Shown: positions 16,754-25,590 of the stretch, one piece after another | Position numbering within the stretch: position 1 is the stretch's first letter | How the letters are laid out: each line of letters opens with the position of its first letter | Notes under the pieces: model-generated | What the model was told of the DNA's origin: nothing | Seen by the model: only the letters and a program-made list of their open reading frames with translations | The model's database searches: none | Source: Halogeometricum pallidum JCM 14848 | Lineage (GTDB): Archaea > Halobacteriota > Halobacteria > Halobacteriales > Haloferacaceae | Assembly: GCF_000337095.1 (NCBI RefSeq) | Contig: NZ_AOIV01000004.1 | Coordinates: 129,255 to 193,254 of the forward strand | Direction: 5' to 3' | DNA: 64,000 nt | Program-made: the position numbers and the translations under genes

Positions 16754-17464
16754 TCAGACGTCGACCGGTTCGACGATGTCGGCGTCGTCGTTCGCGGGAC
16801 TGTTCACCCGCGTCGAGACGGGGTACGCCCGCATCTCCGCGTCGGGGAACGTATCGAGCAGCGACGCCGCCTCCTCGGCGTCGCCGCGGAGCCACGTCTC
16901 CTCTTCCTCCGGTGCGAGGATGACCGACATCCGGTCGTGGAGTTCGGAGACGAGGTCGTTCGGTTCGGCGGTGACGACGGTGAACGTCTCCAGTACCTCC
17001 GCCTCGGCGTCCGCGCCGGCGGACCCCTCGGCGAAGTCGCCGAGGCCGGTCTGCGTCTGCGTCGGCTTCCAGCGCTCCCAGAGGCCCGCCATGGCGAACG
17101 GCCGGTCGTCCTCGAAGGCGACGCGGTAGGGTCGCTTGCCGCCCTCCGCCTGCACCCACTCGTAGAAGCCGTCGGCGGGGACGAGACAGCGCCGGCGCTC
17201 GAACGCCTCGCGGAAACTCGGCTTCTCGCGCACCGTCTCCGCGCGCGCGTTGATGAGATTGTTGCCGACCGACCGGTCGTCGGCCCAGGAGGGGACGAGT
17301 CCCCACGTCAGCGACCGGAAGGCGTCGGGGTCGTCGTCCGTCACGACCGGAAGCTCCTGTCCCGGCGCGCAGTTGTACCGCGGTTCCGGCGGCGCCTCGA
17401 ACTCGGCGCCGAACCGCGCTTCCAGTTCCTCCGCCGGGGTGAACAGGCTGTACCGGCCACACAT
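16754..17464 (-). CDS. SOS response-associated peptidase (SRAP; YedK/HMCES-like)
   Basis: A protein that shields abasic sites in single-stranded DNA by forming a covalent thiazolidine link through Cys2. The start is fixed by the invariant MCGRYSLF at the N-terminus: Met1 must be removed to expose Cys2. A TATA-like GTTTTCAC lies 27 bases upstream. Other conserved parts are RYNCAPGQ, WGLVPSWA, INARAETV, CLVPADGFYEW with the catalytic Glu, and SELHDRMSVIL with the catalytic His. The 236 residues are normal for the family, apart from a short acidic insert before the TVVTAEPNDL strand. Confidence 0.93.
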   Translation of the reverse strand: MCGRYSLFTPAEELEARFGAEFEAPPEPRYNCAPGQELPVVTDDDPDAFRSLTWGLVPSWADDRSVGNNLINARAETVREKPSFREAFERRRCLVPADGFYEWVQAEGGKRPYRVAFEDDRPFAMAGLWERWKPTQTQTGLGDFAEGSAGADAEAEVLETFTVVTAEPNDLVSELHDRMSVILAPEEEETWLRGDAEEAASLLDTFPDAEMRAYPVSTRVNSPANDDADIVEPVDV

Positions 17465-17588
17465 ACCTCCCGCTACGCGCGCGGCGGTGAAAACGGTGCG
17501 GTCGCCCGGCGAGACGGTCCGTCGTCGGGGCGTCCCGGCCCGCACCCCACTCGAAGGGTTTAGGCGTCGCCGTCCCCCGGTTGGTGGT

Positions 17589-18395
17589 ATGCGCATCGAG
17601 AACAGCTTCATCCCCGTCCGCGGTGTGGGCGAACGGACCGAACGGGGACTGTGGGAGGAGGGCGTCCTGACGTGGGAGGCGTTCGACCCGCGGTCGGCGC
17701 CCGTCGGCGAGAAGACCGGCGCCCGAATCGAGACGTTCGTCGCCGACTCCCTCGAACGTCTGGACGACGGCGACGCGCGCTACTTCGGCGAGGTGTTCCC
17801 CTCCGGCGAGCGCTGGCGCCTGTACGAGAACTTCCGGGAGGAAACCTGCTTTTTCGACATCGAGACGACCGGACTCGACGCCGCGAGCAACGACGTGACC
17901 ACCGTCTCCTTCCACCGGGACGGCGAGACGACGACGCTCGTCCGCGGCGAGGACCTCACCGCCGAGGCCCTCCGCGAGCAGTTCGCCGACGCCGCCCTCG
18001 TCGCGTCGTTCAACGGCAAGCGCTTCGACGTTCCGTTTTTGGAGGAGAACTTCGACGTCTCCGTCGACGCCCCGCACATCGACCTGATGTACCCCTGCCG
18101 CCGCCTCGACCTGACGGGCGGGCTGAAGTCCATCGAGCGGGAGGTAGGCATCGACCGCGACAGACCGGACCTCTCGGGCCGCGACGCGGTGCGACTGTGG
18201 CACCGGTACGAACGCGACGGCGACGAGGACGCCCTCGACACCCTCGTCTCCTACAACCGCGACGACACCGCCAACCTGACGAACCTGATGGATATCGTCG
18301 CGTCCTCGCTCCACGAGGACTCGCTCGGCCCGTTCGTCGACGGCGCGGACGCCGACCGAGCGGTGAGCGGTCGGTCGCCGCCGGAAGAGAGGTAG
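17589..18395 (+). CDS. ribonuclease H-like DEDD exonuclease domain protein (YprB-like)
   Basis: 268 residues. After an N-terminal region of about 88 residues (ENSFIPVRGVGERTERGLWEEGVLTWEAF) comes a DnaQ/RNase-H-like 3'-5' exonuclease fold with the DEDD pattern: FFDIETTGLD (motif I), SFNGKRFDVPFLEENF (motif II) and YNRDDTANLTNLM (motif III, Tyr and Asp). The N-terminal LWEEGVLTWEAF resembles the helical element of YprB-type proteins. It starts leaderless, 29 bases after GGTTTAGGC, and diverges from the SRAP gene with a 124-base gap. A shared DNA-repair role is possible but unproven. Confidence 0.85.
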   Translation: MRIENSFIPVRGVGERTERGLWEEGVLTWEAFDPRSAPVGEKTGARIETFVADSLERLDDGDARYFGEVFPSGERWRLYENFREETCFFDIETTGLDAASNDVTTVSFHRDGETTTLVRGEDLTAEALREQFADAALVASFNGKRFDVPFLEENFDVSVDAPHIDLMYPCRRLDLTGGLKSIEREVGIDRDRPDLSGRDAVRLWHRYERDGDEDALDTLVSYNRDDTANLTNLMDIVASSLHEDSLGPFVDGADADRAVSGRSPPEER

Positions 18396-18434
18396 ACGAG
18401 AGTACTTTTGTACCACGGGCGATAGGCGCCGCAC

Positions 18435-18767
18435 ATGACCGACGACGCGGATTCTGAGGAGGCGGTCGACCCCGAACAGGAGGCCGACGTCGACGCGGGC
18501 GAGGGTGAGGGGCAGTCGGCGTCGGCGGAGGCCGACGGCAGCGACGTGGCCGACGACGAGGACGGGCGGGACCCTGAACTATCGAACGGCGCCGACGATA
18601 CCGTCCCGAACGTCGAACTCGGTCTCTACCAGCTATCGGTCCGCGTCAGCGGCCGTTCGGGCGACGACCTGCAGACCGTCGAGGACTCGGCGAAGCGTCT
18701 CATGGACTACCTCATCGACCGCGCCGGGGAACTCGAAGAGCGGCCCGACGACCGGGGTCTGGGCTGA
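18435..18767 (+). CDS. acidic conserved haloarchaeal protein
   Basis: A 110-residue protein. The first 58 residues are an extremely acidic, disordered tail (Asp, Glu, Ala, Gly). The C-terminal 50 residues (VPNVELGLYQLSVRVSGRSGDDLQTVEDSAKRLMDYLIDRAGELEE) look like a small alpha-beta domain with a final amphipathic helix. I do not recognise a named family. It is leaderless, 30 bases after TACTTTTGTA. Confidence 0.7.
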   Translation: MTDDADSEEAVDPEQEADVDAGEGEGQSASAEADGSDVADDEDGRDPELSNGADDTVPNVELGLYQLSVRVSGRSGDDLQTVEDSAKRLMDYLIDRAGELEERPDDRGLG

Positions 18768-18834
18768 GGAGGGGGTCGAACGGTCGGTTCGGGCGACGGG
18801 GACGGAACGGTACGACCGCCCATCCTCGGCGGAG

Positions 18835-19035
18835 TCAGGTGTTCAGGATGTCCTGGATTCGGCGGGGTTCGCCGCTGAGCGCGGGGTTTTTCTCGACTAT
18901 CTGTAGTACCTCGTGGTCGGTGACGTCGGGGTAAGACTTCTCGGTGGCGTTCTCGATGAGCGTCTTTTCGAGGCGGAACTCGGTCCCCTCGTACTCGACG
19001 TCCACGCCTTTGTCGTCGAACGACAAAACCGTCAT
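18835..19035 (-). CDS. small conserved haloarchaeal protein, DUF5800-like
   Basis: A 66-residue soluble protein: a beta-rich start (VLSFDDKGVDVEYEGTEFRLEK) followed by helices (YPDVTDHEVLQIVEKNP) and the tail GEPRRIQDILNT. It matches my memory of the haloarchaeal DUF5800 family, for which no function is known. A TATA-like CTTTTGTAGG is centred 27 bases before the ATG. Confidence 0.75.
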   Translation of the reverse strand: MTVLSFDDKGVDVEYEGTEFRLEKTLIENATEKSYPDVTDHEVLQIVEKNPALSGEPRRIQDILNT

Positions 19036-19133
19036 AGCGCAGGATAGTCCGGGGACCTACAAAAGCCCGTCCCCCCGGCGTCAGCTCTCCGTCTTGCGGG
19101 GCGCTTATAACGGAGGACGCGTCACAAGGGAGT

Positions 19134-19985
19134 GTGTCACTCGGTTCGGACCCGCTCGACGCCCTCGAGATACCCGACGGCACCACCGTCGAAGAGCACG
19201 CGCTGGTGACCGACGGCGACGTCATCGTCGGAGGGCAGAGCACCGTCGAGTTCGGGGTCCGCGGCCGGAACGTGTTCGCCGGCGAACGGGTGCAGTTCGG
19301 CGGCGACATCGAGGCGGAGGGCGACTGCCGCCTCGACGTCTGGTGCGACGTAGCCGGCAACGTCCTCGTCGGGCAGGACGCCTACCTCGGCGAACGGGTC
19401 CACGTCGGCGGCCGACTCATGGTGTCGGGCGACCTCGACATCGGCGACGACGTGGACATCGAGGAGGGGTTCGAGGCCAGCGGATGGATCGTCATCCGGA
19501 ACCCGGTGCCGACGCTCGTCTTCTACTTTATCGTCCTCTCGCAACTCCTCCGACTCGGGGAGAACGAGACGGCCGACGAACTCGCCGACTCGCTGTCAGG
19601 CGACGGCGACGTGGACCCGCTGGTCATCCCGCGCGGGTCCACCGTCTCCGACGACGCGTGGCGGGCGTCGACGCCCGCCGTCGTCGGCGACGACTGCCGC
19701 CTGCACGGCAACATCCGCGCGGAGTCCATCGCTATCGGCGAGGACGACAACATCTTCGGCAGTCTCCGCGCCAGAGGGGACGTCTCCGTCGGGTCGGGCA
19801 CCCGCGTCCACGGCGACGTGACGACGCGCGACGGCACCGTCACCATCGAGTCGGGGGCCCGCGTCCTGGGCGACGTCTCCTGCGCGGAACTGAAACTCCA
19901 CGAGGACGCCGCCGTCGACGGGACGATGCGCGCGAAGGGCGAGATGCGAATCGTTCGCGCCGACGTCTCCCGCGACGCCGAGTGA
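19134..19985 (+). CDS. polymer-forming cytoskeletal (bactofilin-like) protein with internal membrane hairpin
   Basis: A 283-residue right-handed beta-helix protein. Residues about 18-120 show short repeats around V/I-x-G-x (VIVGGQSTVEF, VRGRNVFAGERVQFGGDIEAEGD, VLVGQDAYLGERVHVGGRLMVSGDLDIGDDVDIEEGF). A hydrophobic segment follows at about 125-142 (VPTLVFYFIVLSQLLRL). A second run lies at about 175-275 (VVGDDCRLHGNIRAESIAIGEDDNIFGSLRARGDVSVGSGTRVHGDV). Bactofilins polymerise at the membrane, and in Haloferax a bactofilin homologue (halofilin A) affects cell shape. The inserted membrane segment is unusual. The GTG start lies 26 bases after CTTATAAC. Confidence 0.82.
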   Translation: MSLGSDPLDALEIPDGTTVEEHALVTDGDVIVGGQSTVEFGVRGRNVFAGERVQFGGDIEAEGDCRLDVWCDVAGNVLVGQDAYLGERVHVGGRLMVSGDLDIGDDVDIEEGFEASGWIVIRNPVPTLVFYFIVLSQLLRLGENETADELADSLSGDGDVDPLVIPRGSTVSDDAWRASTPAVVGDDCRLHGNIRAESIAIGEDDNIFGSLRARGDVSVGSGTRVHGDVTTRDGTVTIESGARVLGDVSCAELKLHEDAAVDGTMRAKGEMRIVRADVSRDAE

Positions 19986-20068
19986 GATGAGACCGTCCGG
20001 GCCAGACTGAAACGTCCGCTTGAGTCTACGGTACATATTTTTGATGGGTCGCCGTACGTTCCCCCATC

Positions 20069-20965
20069 ATGTCACAGAGACGAACGCTCGTCGCCGTCGC
20101 TCTCGTCCTCCTCGTCGCCCTCGCGGGGTGCAACGGGGCGGCCAACGGCGGCGAGAGTGGCGGTATGAGTACCCAGGTGGCCGACGGCGGGGCCGCGACG
20201 GAGGCCGAAGCCGCGTCGGGTGGGTCGGGCGGCGGGAACGCCGACGCGTCCGCGCAGGCGAACGTGCAGAGTCGTCGACTCATCAAGACCGGAACCGTGG
20301 GCGTCGAAGTCGACTCCTTCGACGCCTCGACGGCGAATCTCACCGCGGCCGTCGAGGGCTACGGGGGGTTCGTCTCCGATTCGACCCAGGAGCGACACCG
20401 CGTCGACAACGAGACGTACACGACGGGTCGACTCGTCCTGCGCGTCCCCGCCGACGACTTCGACGCCCTCGTGGAGGACGCGAAGGCCGAGGGCGACGTC
20501 CAAGTGGTCAAAACGAACACCGAGGACGTGACCGACCGACTCGTCGACTTGGAAGCGCGATTGGAGAACCTCCGCGCGCAACGCGACCAACTCCGCGACC
20601 TGTACGCGCGCGCGAACACGACGGAGGACGTGCTGGCGGTCCAGCGCGAACTCTCGGACGTGCAGGGGGAGATAGAGCGACTGGAGGCACAAAAGCAGTC
20701 CTTGGAGGACCGCGTCGCCTACTCCACGCTCACGGTCCGACTGAACGAACCGCGGCCGACGCCGAACCGAATCGCGCCGGACCGCTGGTACGACACGCCC
20801 GTCGTCTCGGCGTTCCTCCAGTCCGTCGACGGCGTCGTCGTCGTCGCCCGCGCCCTCGTCGTCGGCGTCGCCTACGCCCTCCCGTACGTCATCGCGTTCG
20901 TCCTGCCCCTCGTCGTTCTCGCGGGACTCGCGTGGCGCTTCCGCCACCGACTCCCGCGCGTCTGA
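20069..20965 (+). CDS. DUF4349 lipoprotein
   Basis: A 298-residue surface protein. It has a signal with lipobox (VLLVALAGCNG, Cys about 22), a Gly/Ala linker, then the DUF4349 domain from about 70 (SRRLIKTGTVGVEVDSFDASTANLTAAVEGYGGFVSDS, GRLVLRVPADDFDALVEDAKAEGDV). A long coiled coil follows at 155-225 (DLEARLENLRAQRDQLRDLYARANTTEDVLAVQRELSDVQGEIERLEAQKQSLEDRV), and a C-terminal span near 265-290 anchors it a second time. The role of the family is unknown. The TATA-like ACATATTTTTGATG lies about 30 bases upstream. Confidence 0.87.
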   Translation: MSQRRTLVAVALVLLVALAGCNGAANGGESGGMSTQVADGGAATEAEAASGGSGGGNADASAQANVQSRRLIKTGTVGVEVDSFDASTANLTAAVEGYGGFVSDSTQERHRVDNETYTTGRLVLRVPADDFDALVEDAKAEGDVQVVKTNTEDVTDRLVDLEARLENLRAQRDQLRDLYARANTTEDVLAVQRELSDVQGEIERLEAQKQSLEDRVAYSTLTVRLNEPRPTPNRIAPDRWYDTPVVSAFLQSVDGVVVVARALVVGVAYALPYVIAFVLPLVVLAGLAWRFRHRLPRV

Positions 20966-21023
20966 GCGGTCGTTCGACTGCGGGGACCGAAAGGATGTTC
21001 CGGCCGTCTCTCCATCATCGACC

Positions 21024-22199
21024 ATGCTCTCTGTCGCTCTCGCGGGCAAGCCCAACGCGGGCAAGTCCACCTTCTACAAGGCGGCGACCCTGGCGGACGT
21101 CGACGTGGGGAACTACCCGTTCACGACCATCGACCCGAACCGGGGGGTGAGTTACGCCCGCACGCGGTGTCCCTGCCTCGACCGGGAGGAACGCTGCGGC
21201 AACTGCGAGGACGGCGTGCGCTACGTCGGCGTCGAACTCCTCGACGTGGCCGGCCTCGTCCCTGGCGCGCACGAGGGCCGAGGGCTGGGAAACCAGTTCC
21301 TCGACGCTCTCACGAACGCCGACGTCATCCTCGCCGTCGTGGACGCCTCCGGCGGCACGAACGAGGAGGGCGAACCCGTCGAAGTCGGCACGTACGACCC
21401 CGTCGAGGAGGCCGACTTCGTCGAAGAGGAGCTAGAGCAGTGGCTCGCCGGCATCATCGAGAAGAACTGGGAGTCGGTCGTCCGCAAGTCCCGGTCGCCG
21501 GACTTCGACATCGACGAAGCGCTCTCGGAGATGCTGACGGGGTTCGGCGCGACGGAGTACGACGTGGCCGCTTCCCTGCGCGCGTTGGAGTACCCCGAGG
21601 ACCCCCAGCAGTGGACCGACGAGCACCGCGAGGCCCTCGCGAGCGACGTGCGCGAGCGAACGAAACCCATCGTCCTCGTCGCCAACAAGGCGGACGCGGC
21701 CCCGCCGGAGAACCTCGAACGCCTCCGCGAGACGGACAAGCCCGTCGTCGCCGCCACCGCCGACGGCGAACTCGCCCTGCGGAAGGCCGCCGAGGCCGGC
21801 GTCGTCGACTACCTCCCCGGCGACGACGACTTCGACATCGTCGGCGACGTGAGCGACGCGCAGGCGACGGGACTGGAAAAGATCCGCGAGGTGTCCGAGG
21901 CCAACGGTGGCACCGGTGTCCAGGAGGCTCTCAACACCGCCGTCTACGACGTGCTCGACATGGTGACCGCCTACCCCGTACAGAACGAGACGAAGTGGAC
22001 CGACGGCACGGGCGAGATGCTCCCCGACGCTTTCCTCCTCGAACGCGGGTCGACGCCGAAGGACCTCGCGTACGCCGTCCACTCGGATATCGGCGAGGGC
22101 TACCTCCACGCGGTCGACGCCCGCTCCGCCCGCCGTATCGGCGAGGACTACGAACTGGAGGAGGGCGACGTGATAAAGATAGTCAGTACCGCGAACTGA
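21024..22199 (+). CDS. YchF/Obg-family GTP-binding protein
   Basis: A 391-residue translation-associated P-loop protein. It has G1 GKPNAGKST (8-16), switch NYPFTTIDPN, G3 LLDVAGLVPGAHEGRGLGNQFLD, G4 VANKAD and a C-terminal TGS domain (about 305-389, DAFLLERGSTPKDLAYAVHSDIGEGYLHAVDA). The cysteine cluster TRCPCLDREERCGNC at about 50-64 is typical of the archaeal branch and could bind zinc. Homologues act on ribosomes; bacterial YchF prefers ATP. It stands alone, with a short gap after the DUF4349 gene. Confidence 0.93.
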   Translation: MLSVALAGKPNAGKSTFYKAATLADVDVGNYPFTTIDPNRGVSYARTRCPCLDREERCGNCEDGVRYVGVELLDVAGLVPGAHEGRGLGNQFLDALTNADVILAVVDASGGTNEEGEPVEVGTYDPVEEADFVEEELEQWLAGIIEKNWESVVRKSRSPDFDIDEALSEMLTGFGATEYDVAASLRALEYPEDPQQWTDEHREALASDVRERTKPIVLVANKADAAPPENLERLRETDKPVVAATADGELALRKAAEAGVVDYLPGDDDFDIVGDVSDAQATGLEKIREVSEANGGTGVQEALNTAVYDVLDMVTAYPVQNETKWTDGTGEMLPDAFLLERGSTPKDLAYAVHSDIGEGYLHAVDARSARRIGEDYELEEGDVIKIVSTAN

Positions 22200-22381
22200 A
22201 CGGCTCGCTTCGGGGCCGCCGCTCGCGCGGGGTCGGAGAACTGAAGGATGGACGCGTCGCTCGGAGGCTAGCGTCCGTGAAAACCGGGGATGTGAGGACC
22301 TACGTGTCCATGGCAGAGTCCTGTGTACGTCCCGGCCGGTTACTCCTCCGCACCGAAACGGTATAAGTTTACCTCGACGCC

Positions 22382-22678
22382 TCAGTCCGAGTGCACGGTT
22401 GACGTCGGGGCGGGCCTCGCGCGGCGGTCGACCGTGCCGGTCTCGTGGTCGAAGTCGACGAAACCTGCCTTGTCGAGTTTCGGCAGGTCGACGTGGTGGA
22501 GTCGAATCAGGGCGGCGTCGCGATCTTCGTCGGTCACTTCGTCACGGCTCGTGCACTCGCGTTCGGCAACGACGTCGGCGGCGAGCGCTTCGATATCGGC
22601 CGTCCCGCGGCGGTCGTCGAGGCAGGACAGCACGGTTTGTCGGTCACGGTCGGCGAAGGTGGCGATTGTATCGTTCAT
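22382..22678 (-). CDS. DUF7344-like winged-helix regulator
   Basis: A 98-residue protein with the haloarchaeal pattern RQTVLSCLDDR, IEALAADVVAERE, RDAALIRLHHVDLPKLDKAGFVDFDHETGTV. This is a small winged helix as in the DUF7344 family, which haloarchaea carry in many copies and which is thought to bind DNA. Targets are unknown. The region upstream to 22945 holds no gene; a TATA-like CTTAAAACC near 22775 would give a leader of about 70 bases. Confidence 0.85.
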   Translation of the reverse strand: MNDTIATFADRDRQTVLSCLDDRRGTADIEALAADVVAERECTSRDEVTDEDRDAALIRLHHVDLPKLDKAGFVDFDHETGTVDRRARPAPTSTVHSD

Positions 22679-22945
22679 CGTTCGTGGTGTGATTCGGAGG
22701 GACTTCTCGTCCCTTCGACCGTACTCCGTAGAGACGAGAGTGGAGTATCAGTCCCGGCCCTAATCGGTTAGGTTTTAAGACGACCTTCGCTCTGATTTGA
22801 CCGAGCGTAAACGACGCGCATCTACTTCGTCCCGTGAAAAATATCTCATTTCAGACAGTATTTCTCTCGACAGGGAGCGCGCGTGTAACCGCCCGACTAC
22901 GGCAGTTAATGTCGAGTTATCCGGAGCGGGAAAGCGGAGATACTC

Positions 22946-24067
22946 TCAGACGACGGCGTCGTAGGCGTCGGCCATGATGTCGAGGGCCTCGCGGAGCGAT
23001 TCCTCGTCGGTCGCATACGAGAGGCGGGCGTAGCCCTCGCCGTGGGCGCCGAACGCCTCGCCGGGGACGACGATGACGCCGCGTTCGAGGCACTCGTCGA
23101 CGAACCCCGCCGGCACCTCGGGCATCACGTAGAACGCGCCCGTCGGCGTCGGGACGGTGAGACCGATGTCTTCGAGGCCCTCGACCACGATGTCGCGCCG
23201 GCGCCGAAACGACTCGGTCATCTCCTCGACCCGGTCCTGCGGGCCGGTGAGCGCCGCTTCGGCGGCGAACTGCGCGGGGGCAGAGGCGCACGCCTGCGCG
23301 TACTGGTGGACGCGGAGCATGCGCTCGATTCGCCGCGACGACCCGTGCACCCATCCAAGGCGCCACCCCGTCATCGAGTACAGTTTCGAGGCGGAGTTGA
23401 CGACGACGACGTTGTCCGTCTCGGCGAACTCGGCGGGCGAGCGGAACTCGCCGTCGAAGACGGTGTACTCGTACACCTCGTCGGAGATGCAGAGCACGTC
23501 GTGTTCGTCCGCGATGCGGGCGAACTCCTCGACGTCCTCCGGCGGCGACACCGCGCCCGTCGGGTTGCCCGGACTGTTGACGACGAACGCCGCGGTGTCG
23601 TCGGTGATGGCCTCCTCGACGGCGGCGGGGTCGAGCGTCAGGTCGTCGCGCAGGGGGACGGGCACGGGCGTCCCGTCGGCGAGTTTCGTGAGAGCGTCGT
23701 AGGAGACGAATCCCGGGTCGGGGATGACGACTTCGTCGCCGGCGTCGACGTGCGCCTCCATCGCGATGTGGAGCGCTTCGGACCCCCCCGCCGTCGCGAT
23801 GACGTCGTCGGGATGCAGGTCGATTCCCTGGTCGCGTTTGTGCTTCGCCGCGATGGCCTCGCGGAGCGACAGTATCCCCTTGTTCTCGGTGTAGGCGTCC
23901 GCGCGCCCGTCCCGGATGGCCTCGATGGCGGCCCGGCGCGCGTGGTCGGGGGCGGCGAAGTCGGGTTGTCCGAGGCCGAGGTTTATCGCCCCCTCCCCGG
24001 CGGCCTCGAACACCTCTCGAATTCCGCTTATCGACACCTTCTCGACTCGTTCTGAAAAGTCCGACAT
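22946..24067 (-). CDS. pyridoxal-phosphate aminotransferase (class I/II)
   Basis: A 373-residue fold-type I aminotransferase. The N-terminal arm is IREVFEAAGEGAINLGLGQPDF. The cofactor site has YTENKGILSLREAIA, NSPGNPTG at 164-171 (Asn168), Asp196 and Tyr199 in CISDEVYEY, and Lys228 in NSASKLYSMTGWRLGW forming the Schiff base. The C-terminal GAFYVMPEVP and YARLSYATDEESLREALDIM complete the fold. It probably makes an amino acid from a 2-oxo acid, likely aspartate or aromatic; the substrate is not set by sequence. A TATA-like GAACTATCC is 27 bases upstream. Confidence 0.92.
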   Translation of the reverse strand: MSDFSERVEKVSISGIREVFEAAGEGAINLGLGQPDFAAPDHARRAAIEAIRDGRADAYTENKGILSLREAIAAKHKRDQGIDLHPDDVIATAGGSEALHIAMEAHVDAGDEVVIPDPGFVSYDALTKLADGTPVPVPLRDDLTLDPAAVEEAITDDTAAFVVNSPGNPTGAVSPPEDVEEFARIADEHDVLCISDEVYEYTVFDGEFRSPAEFAETDNVVVVNSASKLYSMTGWRLGWVHGSSRRIERMLRVHQYAQACASAPAQFAAEAALTGPQDRVEEMTESFRRRRDIVVEGLEDIGLTVPTPTGAFYVMPEVPAGFVDECLERGVIVVPGEAFGAHGEGYARLSYATDEESLREALDIMADAYDAVV

Positions 24068-24214
24068 ACGCTACCCCGCGTCCGCCGCCGGGATAGTTCT
24101 TCCCTCACACGGCCGCGGGCCCGCGCACGGGAAATAATCCGGCAATAAGGTCCGGAATACGTGACGCCGAAGTACGGTCTCTTTCGCAGAAATCGACGGC
24201 CGAGAGCCCCTATC

Positions 24215-24238
24215 CCGACGGAATTACCCTTCCGTCGG
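24215..24238. repeat. hairpin (9-base perfect stem) upstream of TauE gene
   Basis: CCGACGGAA (24215-24223) pairs with TTCCGTCGG (24230-24238) around the loop TTACCC. It lies 84 bases before the GTG of the TauE gene, in the 254-base gap between two divergent genes. It could be an operator palindrome or a leader structure. Confidence 0.5.
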
Positions 24239-24321
24239 CGACGCGGATTCGATACAACCGTCGCCGCCGCCGCACACCGAAAGACCGTCCGTCCCGTACC
24301 CCCGGTCCGGAGAGTCCACAC

Positions 24322-25245
24322 GTGACCACAAACAACGCGCGCGTCGACCCCGCACAGTTTCTCGAGCACCTCCGTGCGTTCCGGTACCGCGAGGTGACGA
24401 TGACCGCGGCGGCGCTCGTCGTCCTCGTCGGCGCCGTCGTCCTCTTCCCCGGGGCGGGGAACGTCACCGCCGGGATTCGGGCCGACGTAGGGGCGTCGAC
24501 GCTCGCTCTCTTCGTCGCCGTGGCGATTCTTGCGGGGGCGATAAAGGGCATGTTGGGGTTCGGCTACGCCCTCGTGGCCACGCCCATCTTTGCCACCGTC
24601 ATCGACCCGACGCTGGCCGTCGTCGTCCTCGCCATCCCGCCGTGGATGATAAACATGTTCCAGATAGGTGAGACGGACACCGGACTCGACTTCGTCCGCG
24701 AGGAGTGGCTCCTGATGCTCTTAGCGGGCATCGGCGCCGTCCTCGGCGTTTCCTTCCTCGCGGCGTACAGTACGGGCCCCATCGTCCCGTTCCTCATCGG
24801 CCTCGTCATCCTCGGTTACGTCATCTTTCAGGTGCTGCAGGGGTTCGTCACCGTCGAGGAGGCTCACCACCCCGTCGCGCTCTCGGTCGCGGGCTTTCTC
24901 GAAGGCTTCCTCTTGGCCGTCTCGAATCTCGGACCGCTCCTGCCCGCTTACTTTCACACCTTCGAACGCGACGCCGAGCGGTACATCGGCGGCCTGTCGA
25001 TGGTGCTCGGTCTCATCTTCACCGTCCGCATCGTCCAGATGGCGTTGTTCACCGACCTCATGACGACCTACCGTCTCTGGTTGGGATGCGTCATCGCCGT
25101 CGTGACGCTCGTCGGTCTCCTCGCGGGGACGTATCTCAGACGCGTCGAGGTGAACGAGACGTGGTTCAACCGGTTCGTCGTCGGTCTGCTGTTCGTCATC
25201 TCGCTGAACATCTTCCGGAAGACGATTCCGGCGCTGTTCCTGTAG
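24322..25245 (+). CDS. TauE/SafE-family membrane exporter
   Basis: A 307-residue membrane protein with about eight spans. It has the family pattern: AILAGAIKGMLGFGYALVATPIFATVIDPTLAVVVLAIP in the first half and FLEGFLLAVSNLGPLLPAYFHTFERDAERYIGGLSMVLGLIF in the second, the two repeats each containing a Gly-rich helix. Members export sulfite, sulfoacetate or other anions. No sulfur-metabolism gene is next to it, so the substrate is open. The start is GTG; an upstream hairpin may be regulatory. Confidence 0.88.
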   Translation: MTTNNARVDPAQFLEHLRAFRYREVTMTAAALVVLVGAVVLFPGAGNVTAGIRADVGASTLALFVAVAILAGAIKGMLGFGYALVATPIFATVIDPTLAVVVLAIPPWMINMFQIGETDTGLDFVREEWLLMLLAGIGAVLGVSFLAAYSTGPIVPFLIGLVILGYVIFQVLQGFVTVEEAHHPVALSVAGFLEGFLLAVSNLGPLLPAYFHTFERDAERYIGGLSMVLGLIFTVRIVQMALFTDLMTTYRLWLGCVIAVVTLVGLLAGTYLRRVEVNETWFNRFVVGLLFVISLNIFRKTIPALFL

Positions 25246-25283
25246 AAGAAGGCTTTTTGCGCGCGCTCGGAACGTCCCGCGCG

Positions 25284-25574
25284 ATGCCCTCCGGACGCGA
25301 CTTTCTCGCCTCCGCGAGCGTCGTGCTCGGTGCCGGCGTCGCCGGGTGCTCGGCCGTCCCCGCGCCGCGTCCGACGATGGACGTGGGCGTGATGAACTGG
25401 CGCGACCGCACGCTGACCGTGACGGTGCTCGAAGAGGCGTCGCACCACTACCACTATCGGCCGGACTGCGGCGGGCCGGACGACCCGGAGCCCGGGTTGC
25501 TGGTGACGCTCACCGGCGACCGATCGGTGAGGTTCACGCAGGCGACCTGCTCGGACGACGAGCCGTTCGTCTGA
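25284..25574 (+). CDS. small secreted lipoprotein, function unknown
   Basis: 96 residues. The signal ends in a lipobox (VVLGAGVAGCSAVP, Cys about 19). The mature 75 residues (PTMDVGVMNWRDRTLTVTVLEEASHHYHYRPDC...LLVTLTGDRSVRFTQATCSDDE) look like a small beta sandwich with a His-rich stretch and two cysteines. A leaderless start lies 30 bases after GCTTTTTGC. It follows TauE closely but has its own promoter. Confidence 0.72.
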   Translation: MPSGRDFLASASVVLGAGVAGCSAVPAPRPTMDVGVMNWRDRTLTVTVLEEASHHYHYRPDCGGPDDPEPGLLVTLTGDRSVRFTQATCSDDEPFV

Positions 25575-25590
25575 GTCCTGTCCGACCCAC

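Noticed and set aside
17558..17572. TTTAGG promoter elements at 17558 and 28238 as further iron boxes
   Set aside because: They have the first half-site only, as part of the TATA box; the second half (GCCnAA) is absent.
22360..22370. GTATAAGTTTA looks like a promoter pointing right between converging genes
   Set aside because: No reading frame with haloarchaeal composition follows it, and the downstream DNA is the 3' end of the DUF7344-like gene. A small RNA is possible but unsupported.
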